Below, piece after piece: positions 45,009 to 54,617 of a DNA stretch of 64,000 nt (position 1 is its first letter; every line of letters begins with the position of its first letter). The stretch covers positions 19,641,501 to 19,705,500 of the forward strand of contig OX485805.1 in NCBI GenBank assembly GCA_950295325.1. The letters run 5' to 3'. Source of the DNA: Polytrichum commune (taxonomy: Eukaryota; Streptophyta; Polytrichopsida; Polytrichales; Polytrichaceae). The notes beneath the pieces were generated by a model. It was not told the origin of the DNA. It saw only the letters and a list, made by a program, of their open reading frames with translations, and ran no database searches. The translations under genes were made by a program, and so were the position numbers.

Positions 45009-45491
45009 CACTCTAAACTCTGTAGTATCACACCTGTGGCAACCAAAGTGCATGTGATATTACGGAGTTTTGTAGTGTTAACATGGATCCATGATATTAT
45101 AGAATTAGTGTAGCATGTGACATTATGGATAACACAAAGGTTTGAGGACAATTAGAATTAATTCTTATGTCATCTACGCTAGTGTAGTCCACTCCACTTG
45201 GCCTTCCCGGGCGATGTGGCGGATGCATGCACCAACATTCAACAAGTGGCGTTAGAAGAAGAATAAGAATAAGAATAAGAAGGTGACACTCCACACGTTG
45301 ACACATGGCGCAATGCGAGGGTGTGGGTTGACTTCTTTGGTGGTTTGCATTAATGACAAATTTTGTGATATAAGGGAGAGAAGTCTGACAATAAGGAGTG
45401 AGGTTTGAACTATGAACATCCATTCCCTAGGGTTTCAAGATATTAGAGAGTGTGTGACACTATGGACGTTGATATTACGGAGTTTAGGGTG
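45009..45491. mobile_element. MITE family D, copy 1
   Basis: A 483-bp element flanked by TA (45007-45008 and 45492-45493). Ends read inward: CACTCTAAACTCTGTAGTAT and CACCCTAAACTCCGTAATAT. Inside it has a second inverse pair (gtgatattacggagtttt near the left). An inverted copy lies at 50748-51230. The start CACCCTAA matches the terminal repeat of the Tigger elements at 7 kb, so the same or a related transposase might move it. Confidence 0.82.
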
Positions 45492-45859
45492 TACTTGGCT
45501 ATTTGAGGTGTGTGGAAAATTAAGTTACCCGTTAAATATATCTCATCTCGGAGAAAATTCAACAGTGTACTACAAAATCAACATGACATACACTAGACCG
45601 ATTGGACAAAGTAGGGGGGGTTCTCTGACCATCATTATTTCATCACATGTCAAGACCTTTTATAACAATCAAGTACGGTTGGATTCACTCCCACTTAATA
45701 TATGAGGAGTGTTCAGACACAGTAGTGGGGCCGATGAGATGGACATAGTTGCTTGTCCAATAATGTGATTGGACGGGGGGTTCATCTTTTTGGAGCTAAC
45801 AAGCTAAGATAAGATAAGATAAAAATATCCAAGATAAGAGTCAATAGGAGTTAGAAATA

Positions 45860-46231
45860 TAGTAAATATGAGATTTAGTGTCATATGGCATTTTCTGTCA
45901 CTATGATAAGTTTTTGGATGACACTTCTTATGAATAAGTAAACAAATATTGTCATGGATGATGGATGAGTTCATCCATTGGCCCAAACCCTCCCTTCACT
46001 TGTCAACACCTTGTGATGAAGTATTTTCGTGGATGACTGAAATTTGAATGGAAAATCACTTGGTAAGTGACAGTTTTTGCAACACTATAAATCCATAATC
46101 CCCTAAAAAATTTACAAGGAATGACAAATAATGTTGGGTTAACATTTAGTGTTGGTGACACTATACCGCGGTTTACAGTTCGCATTGAGAAAGAAAATTA
46201 GAATTGGTGACACTAAACATCATCTTTAGTG
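45860..46231. mobile_element. MITE family C, copy 2
   Basis: A 372-bp sister of 43251-43621, flanked by TA (45858-45859 and 46232-46233). The left end is slightly degraded (TAGTAAATATGAGATTTAG); the right end read inward is CACTAAAGATGATGTTTAG. The shared middle includes aacaaatattgtcatggatg and caacaccttgtgatgaa. Confidence 0.8.
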
Positions 46232-46369
46232 TAGTTAGCAAGATTACCACTGGGGGTTACAAGTAGTTAATTATATTGCCACTAATCCATTCTTATCCAC
46301 TCAATTTCATAATAGTCTAATTGAGTTTATCTTGAGGCTTCATAATATATAGCTTATGGTAACTTAGGC

Positions 46370-47040
46370 CTGTACCACACCACAGGCAGGCAGTTCGTTT
46401 CCCGGCCTCTGATTGGCCGTAGCAGCAGCAGTACTACCCCACCAACGGCAGTGAAGATGGCGGGAATCCTGCGTGGCATCTACCAGCCTGCCGAAGAAGT
46501 TCCAGGGGGCGGAGGCTGGCTCTCCTACCCCCCCCCCCCCCCGGTGTCGGGCCTCGCCACATATGCTCTTCCCACTAGCCACAGAGGCTCTTCCCTCAGC
46601 CTGCTTCTCGACGCCAGCCTGCTCTAGGGACTTCTCGACAACAACATGCCCACCCTGCTCTGGAGTCTGTAGACTGTCACCAATTCTGTCACCCTTTACT
46701 TAATTTACTGCCTGGAACCTTCCCCGAACATGCTACCCCCTGAATCCCGGTGTCGGGCCCGTGTGGCACCTGAACCCGCTGCCGGCTAGCATCTGGGCTA
46801 CAAGGCTAGGTTTAAGACTAGCCTTTCGCCGGTACACACCTGCCTCTGGTGTGGCTACGACCTTAGATCTAGAAGCATTGAAGAGGTTTTTTTGAAGCCC
46901 ATGTGTACTTTTGGTTTTATGTAATAAAGTAACCATCTCCTTTGGAGATGCGAAGTGGATTTTTTGTGCACTCCTTTTTGGTGTGTTTTGTTGTGGACCC
47001 CCTTCTCCCCCCCCCCCCCCCACACACACTAATTAATAAA
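46370..47040. other. GC-rich island with two C homopolymers
   Basis: Local GC is far above the neighbours. C-runs of about 16 bases lie at about 46530-46545 and 47007-47021. The word ccggtgtcgggcc occurs at about 46542 and 46747. Open frames on both strands (46473-46703 plus, 46364-46582 minus, 46733-47029 minus) are Pro/Ala/Gly-rich and unconvincing. The taataaagtaacc block near 46922 resembles a polyadenylation region. It might be an inserted transcript-derived or foreign fragment. Confidence 0.35.
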
Positions 47041-49925
47041 ACTCCCATACACCCTAATTAATATGCAGTTCCCTTGGCAAAAGCAAATTTGGTGGGCCCT
47101 TATGGTTGCTATAGTTTGTTTTGGTTGAGCTTATCCATCCACTGCTTCCCTTCTTGTAATATATTGCTAAGTGCTACTTAAGACTCAAGTGGGGAAGCTT
47201 GGTGGAAAGGTGCAATGTATTCAACACGAATAGGAAGAAAAATATTCCATTTTAAGGTGACTACACCTATTTTGGACACTTTGGTGAGTATGGCTAGGGG
47301 CTGGCATCGGCGGAAATGTAGAAAATCACGTGTGAGAAAATGTAGGGTGGATTTTATTTAAGACACATGAGTTTTACATTTTTTAAAGATATATAATAGT
47401 GTCCTCTAAATGTGAATTTGGGAACTATATATAATGTACGGTGTGGTTTAAGTTGTGGTATTTTATTATTACTTAGATGTAAAATAACATAAATAAAATA
47501 TTGTGTTTAAAATTTTTAATTTATGGGTTCAACTTAAATCATCTGCCATTAATGACATTGGATGAGAAAATACGCAAAATGTATGTGGACATGTGGATGG
47601 ATTTGTTGAAACGGTCGCCTTTGAATGAAAAATATTGTCATCCAGCGATGGAAGGTTTGGCTTGCTTATTTAGGGTTTCTTAGGGGGGTTCAAGAATCAT
47701 ACGCATGGTATTAGGGTATAGGAATTATTTACAGAGTATCAGGGTAGTATAGGGCATCAAACAAACATAGAAGAGGCAATCTAAGGGTTTTGAAAGGGGT
47801 CATTGAGCTCAGTGTCGTTGAGCTCAATCTTTCATTTCCATCCTTAAGTTTTTGTTTTCTCCTCTAGTCGGCCATCGCAATCTCTCTTGTCTAAGGGCTT
47901 GCTCGCTCTGCTTTGGTTTAGGAGCGTTCACTCACTGTGCTCGCTCGCTCTTGTGCTTCAGAGGTTGAATGTATGCCTAGTACAAATATATAGTTGAATG
48001 CGAGGGTGTATGTTTGTGCGAGATTTTTTTTGGTTGGGTTGAAGGTGTTGGAATTTTGAAGTCCCTTGTATGCTTTAACACTTGAAGGTTGATTGCAGTG
48101 TAATGTTCGTTGTTGGTAATGTTGAAGTTCATTCCTTAAGTGTATATTTGAAGGTGTATAATAAAGTTAAAGGTGTAATGTTCTTTGTTATTGTTGAAGG
48201 TTTATGTATGTTGGAGTTGAAACTTATGTATGTTGAAGTTACTTAATTGCTATATATATTGTTTCTATATTGGTTGGACGCTGAAGTTTATAATATGACA
48301 GTTGTATATGTGTAATGTGCAGAGTAATATATACGCAGTGTAATGTATGCATAGTGTACTATATGAGTAATATATGTGCAAATTTTTCACACAAAATTTC
48401 TACTACTTATAAATAAAATAAGGTGATTATAATTATGTGTCTCTGAAATTTATATGTAATGATAGGGTGTTAGAAAATACCATCTAGTATAAATTTAGCT
48501 ACTTAAAAGGTGGAAAATATTCAAAGAAGGAAGGTAAAGACCCCCCCCCCCCCATTAAATAGGGGGTTCTCGCACGTGTATACATAAATCAAGTGTAAAT
48601 GCACCCCATGTGGAGTATGGGTACTTAAAGTGATCCAATTGATAACTTATAATGATTAGCTCATTGGATTAGCAAACCAAAGTGGATCTAGAACCCATGC
48701 AACTCAAAATATTTGGATCATATGAATAGTTCTTATGATTCATTGTGCTCACATTGGGGTACCCATTTGTATTACCCATGTTGGTCAGCCCCAGCCTCCC
48801 CCCCCCCACCTTTTGCATGGGATAAGGTGCTCCTTGAATAACCTATTTTTATATTGACTAAGACCTCGGGATTGTGAAAATGCGGGACCACAAGTTACAT
48901 GCCACACTTGCTTTCAATGCCAAATTAGATATAATTCATGTGAAGTGTAGAATTGGCCTTCATATATGTTGGAGCTTCCACTCACTTATTTAAACTCATG
49001 TCAAAGATGTGCTACACAATAGACTTGCCTCCACATGGCTTTTATTTCTCAAAGGATTAAATGTATACATATGATTTGGTTTGACCCACACTATTCACCC
49101 TCAATCTATGTTGATTATCTTGCACTCACTAAGTGGCAACTAAGGTGGCATGGGACATTTGGTGGTACTCTAGTGACATTCATGTAAAGTAATCAATGCA
49201 TGCCCTATATAGGTTTGTGGTTTGACCAATCAAGTTGGGTCCCACATGTGGTGGTCTCTTAAGCTATTCCAAGGATCAAGTTGATGTCTTCAAGCAATGA
49301 AATATGTACTATATATATATATATATGATTTGGTGTGGCAATTAAACGGACATGCCATGTTGATTAGAGTCGCCTCCATGACTTGTCATGTAGCAATGTT
49401 CAAATGTCCCCACTACTACCTCTCTTCACACTAGAAGGGTAAGTCGAACGTGGATGTTTAATAAAAACACACTAAGTAGCTTTGCTTTCATGTTCACACA
49501 TACATATGTGGCAACCTTTTAGAATTTGTAGCATCTAGAAGGCTTGGACACATACCCTATATTTTGACTAAAAAGGACCACGTACAAGGTAGGGCATCCA
49601 TTGGGTAAGGCTAGGACGAACCAACCCGTACAGTGGTTTCTTGGAGGCAAGGGTTTAGGCATCCAACAAAGAACGACTGTATGGGTTGGTTTGCCCAAAT
49701 CCACAGTGTAGGTTGTAAACATTGGCCAAAATTACCTTACCACCAGAGCAACGGCTGCCACTTAGTAGAAATGATAGATAAAATTGTGCCTTTTAAAAAT
49801 AAAAATAAAAACTCTTTGATGCATTTTTTACCATCATTTTTTTACCACCATGTCCATACATATATAAGTAACAATATTGTCTACGCCAAAGGTCAGGGGG
49901 CATTTCTCACAACTTTCTTTTAAGT
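47041..49925. other. Gene-poor AT-rich region
   Basis: No coding gene is recognised. C-runs occur at about 48541-48553 and 48799-48808 and an AT dinucleotide run at 49311-49327. Related words gaaggtt, gttgaag and tgtatg recur between 47980 and 48370. No RNA gene was seen. Confidence 0.4.
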
Positions 49926-49977
49926 GATTTGATATGTGTGACTCACCGACCATCATAATCACACACAATGTATTAGG

Positions 49978-50225
49978 TAATCGTTTTATTGGAACCGGTT
50001 ATTGGTGCAGAACCGGTTCCAATAAAACGATTACCGGACGTAACCGGTTGGCTGCTTTGTTGAGCTGCGCAGGTGACCTGAACAGTGGGTCACCTGTCAC
50101 CATAACCGATTTAGATGATCATAACCGGCTGGGATGTCGAGGTTATCGTTTGCAAACCTGTGTGCTCAGAGCCAATCGTGTAGTGCCACCTCGGCGAAAC
50201 AAAGCGGCCAACCGGTTACGAATTG
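49978..50225. repeat. Cluster of perfect hairpins built on AACCGGTT
   Basis: Three inverted repeats lie in 250 bp. At 49978-50033, taatcgttttattggaaccg is followed 16 bp beyond its aaccggtt by the exact inverse, with arms of 23 bases. At 50069-50095, CAGGTGACC and GGTCACCTG are separated by a short loop. Around these, cgtaaccggttggctgcttt (from about 50038) is the inverse, with one mismatch, of the stretch ending near 50222. AACCGG or its variants occur about eight times. An open plus frame of 130 codons (49934-50326) covers the region but is probably incidental. It may be a foldback transposon or a regulatory array. Confidence 0.8.
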
Positions 50226-50629
50226 TATCAAGACATAGATTTGCTATACTGTCTTCACAAATAAGAAAAAAAAACTTGAGATTTGTAGCGTTTCGCAACC
50301 CAAACCTTGAAGTTTCTGATTCGTGAAGATGCTAGCTGAAAATCTCCTGGATATTGATGTTTTGCTTGTCGTTATGATGATCGGTAAGGCACACATACAT
50401 AGTTCTACAGTGCAGATCATAGACTAGATCACTTAACACTAAGTTGGGAGAATTTCCCTTCACCATTTGCATTTGACCATTATATATGTTTGTAGGAACC
50501 GGTTAAACTAATGGCAGCCTTTGGTGACAATGGTGATAAAACATCTTAGGGTAAAACAACGTGTTGGAGAGTGAAAATTGGGCACAATTTTGCCTTTCAT
50601 GTGTACTGCATGCGCGACACAATGAATGG

Positions 50630-51320
50630 GGAGAACCGACCGCTAGTTACAGATGAACCGGTTGAGTTTGAGGAAATAACTAGTCAAGAAGTTCAAGACT
50701 TCAAGAAAATCATTGTACTGGTCATTTCAGAGGATTCTATGGAAATACACCCTCAACTCCATAATATAAACTCCCATAATGTCATACTGACTCATACACT
50801 CTCTACTATCCCGAAACCCTAGGGAACGGATGTGCGTAGTTCAAATCTCACTCCTTGTCACATTTCTCTCCCTTGTGTCACAAAATTTGTTATTAATGCA
50901 AACCACCAAAGAAGTCAACCCACACCCTGCATTGCGCCATGTGTCAACATGTGGAGTGTCACCTTCTTATTCTTCTTATTTTTCCTTATGCCACTTGTTA
51001 AATGTTGGTGCATGCGTCTGCCACATCATCCGGGAAGGCCAAGTGGAGTGGACCACACTAGTGTAGGTGACGGGAGAACGAATTCAAATTGTCCTCACAT
51101 CTCCTTTCTGTTATTCCATAATGTCACATGCTACAATAATTCCATAGTATCACGCATCCATGTTAACACAACAAAACTCTGTAATATGTCATGCACTTTG
51201 GTTGCCACAAGTGTGATACTAGAGAGTTTAGAAAAACTGAAAGATCACAACATGTAACCAGTTGGACTTGGAAACACTAGGACTTTGACCAATTACACCC
51301 TAAAACCTCCTTGGACATTG
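50630..51320 (+). repeat. Dispersed repeat family J, copy 2, split by a MITE
   Basis: The left part (50630-50747: gagaaccgaccgctagttac, gatgaaccggttgagtttga, gaggattctatggaaa) and right part (51231-51320: actgaaagatcacaacatg, taaccagttggacttgg) match the uninterrupted copies at 23735-23990 and 52270-52530. They are separated here exactly by MITE family D copy 2. The insertion at TA postdates the spread of family J. Confidence 0.75.
50748..51230. mobile_element. MITE family D, copy 2 (nested in family J)
   Basis: Inverted relative to 45009-45491 and alignable over about 470 bp: aatgcaaaccaccaaagaag, gtgtcaacatgtggagtgtc and tccgggaaggccaagtgga. The left end CACCCTCAACTCCATAAT follows a TA (50746-50747); the right end is degraded (agagagttta). 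It is embedded in family J repeat copy 2. Confidence 0.78.
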
Positions 51321-51734
51321 GCACGGCAGCCCTCCGCTTCAGTGGTAATGCAATTTTGCTTGGTAGCTATAGCTTGCCCGTGGCCACCCTGCCTCCCAGG
51401 TGGCACCAGGAAACTCATGCGACCCCTTTGTCGTCAAAATTAGGGCCATATATATTAGCCCACGTTTGAGATTCATGTAGTCTATGTAAACTCATTCATC
51501 ATGGATGAAGAGACTTTAATAAAAACAAGTCCTCTATAAAGTTGAACACCAATCGATTCCAACTTGACTCCACAGAACAAAATCGTGGTCTCTGATAGTA
51601 TTTCCGGAGTCAAATAATCTAAAAGTAGTCATTTACAAGGTGCAATATAATTCACTGTATTTTCACCTATGCAATGGATGTGTGTACGTAGACACCTTGA
51701 ATCCCTAGCCCACGCGCCCATGCCTTCTACCTTG

Positions 51735-51945
51735 GAGAGAGGGAATTATCGTATACGGGCATACCTCTCATTCATCCAACATAAAAGCCCTAAAATAATA
51801 TGTAGTCCAAAGGTTACTTTTTTATTAGTTGATTTGACATGGGAATTAGGTTCGAAGACCTCAAATTAGGTCACCCGAGGTCATTTGAGATGATCGGCAA
51901 CAAATCTATAGGGTGCCAAGTTTTAATGTTGTATGGATGAGAGGT
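51735..51945. mobile_element. MITE family G, copy 3
   Basis: The left arm gagggaattatcgtatacgg followed by gcatacctctcattcatcc resembles in inverse the right arm tggatgagaggtacattggt followed by atgcaataatcat. It is related to 16102-16332. Part of the interior (ggttcgaagacctcaaatta) is also recognisable in the degraded copy at 25205-25435. Confidence 0.6.
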
Positions 51946-52269
51946 ACATTGGTATGCAATAATCATGTCTCTCCTTCTACCTTAGGGCCACTTTACATGA
52001 GGAGTGAAGACCAATTTGGGGCTTTGACATGCGTAAATCCTTGTACTGTACATGATTGGTCTAATCCACTAAATCATCCCCAAGACCTTCACATGATGGA
52101 GTCAAGGCCGTTCCCTGAAATTCATATCCTAATGAAGTGAAATTATATTGTTAATATTATACTAAGACAAAATCTGTCAGAGCCCAAGGAAAGAGAATTG
52201 TGTTGGACCAAAATGGAAACCCAATTTGCTTCCTTTGGACCGTGTCAAAGCTTTCTCCCTTCTTGACCA

Positions 52270-52530
52270 ATGTCCCATGAACGGGGAGAACCGACCACTA
52301 GTTATGGATGAACTGGTCGAATTTGAAAAAAATCAATTGATATTCAAGACATTAAGAAAAATATTGATCATTCTAGAGGAATCTATGGAATATGCTATAT
52401 CTTTGGAATAAAGCAAAACTGAAAGATCACCACACGTAGCCGGTTGGACTTGCATACACAAGGACTTTGACCGATTATGCCCGAGTCGATACTTCACATG
52501 TCTTGAAGGCCTCAACCCTACATGTAAAGC
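52270..52530 (+). repeat. Dispersed repeat family J, copy 3
   Basis: It has the same order of blocks as the copies at 23735 and 50630: gagaaccgaccactagttat, gatgaactggtcgaatttga, ctagaggaatctatgg, actgaaagatcaccacacg, tagccggttggacttgc. It is uninterrupted and ends shortly before MITE K copy 2. Confidence 0.72.
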
Positions 52531-52582
52531 GGACCTACCTTATCTTCCTTTGATTTCACCTTCCCAAGCCGTGGCTTGCTAA

Positions 52583-53092
52583 GGGTTTGTTTAGACTTGG
52601 GGCCAGAATGAAGGCCAATGTGGCATGCAAATGGGCCCCCAAGGCCATTGATAAGAAAGTAACCTAACTCCATTCATTGCTTTCATGTGTAAACCTATTT
52701 AGGTGGGGTTGGGGCCATTTGGAGGCTGCAATTATGAGAGGGTTATTCACCTCAATACATGTACTCATGAACTATTCTATGGATAATGGTTAAAGTATAA
52801 TAAATTTAGAATTTCTCCCCTCCTATTCAATGCTCAAAGAATAAACTACTACAAGCAAATAAAAGCTCTGACAATGGCCTCAACTAGAGGGAAAGAGTCC
52901 ACAAGGTTGGGAGCTCTCTTTTCCAAGGCTTGAGGCCATTGTGATGATGAATAAAATAATTTATTTGTTAATTGGCCCCAACTCATGGTGTAAACTTGAA
53001 GAGGCGAGTCCCAACCTCTCTACCAATGAGAGGAGTGGATCTCTTGCACCCCGGCCCATTTTTGAACCCTGACTCCAAGTCTAAACCCGCCC
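52583..53092. mobile_element. MITE family K, copy 2
   Basis: A 510-bp near-identical sister of 40199-40728, flanked by TAA (52580-52582 and 53093-53095). The left end gggtttgtttagacttgggg has a 20-bp deletion just inside relative to copy 1 (the ccagggccaatatg part). High identity between the two copies, 12 kb apart, indicates recent activity of the family. Confidence 0.87.
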
Positions 53093-53268
53093 TAAGAATC
53101 GATGGAATACAGTAATCTCCCACTTAAGTACGCACTCATTTAAGTACGCATCCCGGTTAAGTGCGCAATTTTTTTGACAAAATTCAGGGTTCATATTTTA
53201 TTGTTTGAACATGTCATGCATAATCATTTGCCACAAATGCATGAATTTTTTATGCTTGAAACTCAATG

Positions 53269-53616
53269 TCAGTTTGTTAACGTTTCGATGAAACATCTTA
53301 AATGATCGTCGCAATTCATCATACATTTGTCTAGCTTCCGTTTGAACATCATAACAAAGCAATTGGTCATTGATGTCGAAGACAATGCTGTGTAGAGCTT
53401 CAAAGCCTTTGAAGTTGGTAGCACTTTTAGATTCACAAATGTCTTGATAGACTGGATTTCATCATCGATAGGTGGTTCTTCTTCAATTTGCATCCTTTCT
53501 AGAACTTCATCAATGTCCTCCAACATAACAACACAATATTCTTTGTTGTTTGCATCATCGATATTTTCAAAACTGCTCATTTCTTCTGATTCGATGGAAA
53601 TTTGCAAAGTATGCAC
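53269..53616 (-). pseudogene. Probable transposase C-terminal remnant of the second pogo-like element
   Basis: An open minus-strand frame of 115 codons contains an acidic stretch (DIDEVLERMQIEEEPPIDDE) followed by IQSIKTFVNLKVL and a basic FKRKLDKCMMN. Acidic tails with D/E clusters followed by a helical segment are usual at the C-termini of pogo/Tigger transposases. The DDE and DNA-binding parts are absent and the 5' end abuts the nested MITE. The element was therefore already internally deleted. The identification rests on position and composition, not on a catalytic motif. Confidence 0.4.
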
Positions 53617-53627
53617 CTACCAACTAA

Positions 53628-54156
53628 GGGCCGCTTTACACCTAGAGGCCAAGCTGATTCGTTGTGTAAGAGGCTTGAAATCTTCACTTGTGATTGGCCA
53701 AAAGGCTGAAATTGGCCCCAACCCCTTTACACCTAGAAGCCGGGGCGATTTGGTGGTATGAAATTTTTAATCAAAAAATGCATGGTATGACACAACCCGA
53801 GCTTGTTGAATCGGGTGCACCCAAAATGGAGGGCCAATTCTTGACCTCGGGACCAATGTTACATTTCAATATAATTTTTTTAATAAAATACAAATTTTTC
53901 AACGAACTATATCCATTAGATTATGTGGAAACATGAACGGCTCTATGCTAGATTATGCTAGATCCGTTGGATTATCCTAGATTTATTGAATCGGCCTAGC
54001 TTCTTGGCCCTAAGGCCTTTACATATGGAAAAATTGGCCCCCATTATAATCTTATTGTAATGTGTAATTGAGGCCAACCTCCAACCCAAAAAGGGCTGAA
54101 ATTTCATGCAATCGGCCTCAAGGGGAATTAGCCGGCTTGTAGGTGTAAAGCGGCCC
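53628..54156. mobile_element. 529-bp MITE nested in the second pogo-like element
   Basis: Flanked by TAA (53625-53627 and 54157-54159). The left end GGGCCGCTTTACACCTAGA is the inverse of the right end TGTAGGTGTAAAGCGGCCC. An internal degenerate repeat of the end (ccctttacacctagaagccg) occurs at 53724. TAA duplication suggests PIF/Harbinger type. Confidence 0.85.
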
Positions 54157-54212
54157 TAAGTGCGCACCAACAACTCCGGTTCAAAGTGCGTACTTAAGCG
54201 GGAGATAACTGT

Positions 54213-54345
54213 ATATGAGGAATCTATGAAATATACTTCAAATTAATAAAGAAATACCGAAAGATCACGGCATGTAACCGGTTGGACTTGCATACACTAG
54301 GACTTTGACTGATTATGTGTCTTGAAGGCCTCAACCCTAACTTAT
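54213..54345 (+). repeat. Dispersed repeat family J, copy 4 (partial)
   Basis: The blocks atgaggaatctatgaaatat, aataccgaaagatcacggc and atgtaaccggttggacttgc match the right half of family J. The left half appears to have been separated by the pogo-like element at 53110-54211. It lies just upstream of the ferredoxin-like gene. Confidence 0.65.
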
Positions 54346-54617
54346 TACATGTAAAGCAGACATTCTCTCCCTTTGATTTTACCTTCCGGAGCTGTGGCCT
54401 GCTAGTAATTAATGCTGTAACCGCTTCTTGCGTGGGCGGTATCACCAGCTCCTGCCCTATCACCGTGCCACACAAGCCGAAATCGGTCTTAGGACACATG
54501 AGCTCACGGGATTTGGGCCTCCAATCCCCCGCATTCCACGATCTCGCAAAGCACCGGCCTGCGATACACTTCAAAATGCGATGGATTTGCAGCTTGAATA
54601 ATCAATCGGCCGGAAAA

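Larger units (their letters stand above)
53110..54211 (-). mobile_element. Second pogo-like element, split by a MITE
   Basis: TA flanks both sides (53108-53109 and 54212-54213). Ends read inward: CAGTAATCTCCCACTTAAG and CAGTTATCTCCCGCTTAAG, then TACGCACT, with a subterminal repeat of aagtacgca / aagtgcgca. CAGT ends and TA duplication are pogo/Tigger-like, but the sequence differs from the 4-kb family. It keeps a possible transposase tail (53269-53616, minus). A 529-bp MITE (53628-54156) splits it; without that it is about 570 bp. It starts only 17 bp from MITE K copy 2. Confidence 0.8.

Noticed and set aside
46364-47029. Pro/Gly-rich ORFs in the GC-rich island
   Set aside because: Open frames on both strands arise from GC-rich low-complexity sequence and homopolymers.
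49934-50326. 130-codon plus ORF over the AACCGGTT hairpins
   Set aside because: The frame is explained by the hairpin DNA, which codes for inverse-related peptides; no motif.
54315-54617. Upstream in-frame extension of the ferredoxin-like gene
   Set aside because: The first 30 bp overlap a dispersed repeat, and the leader starting at 54618 already has transit-peptide character; kept only as an alternative start region.
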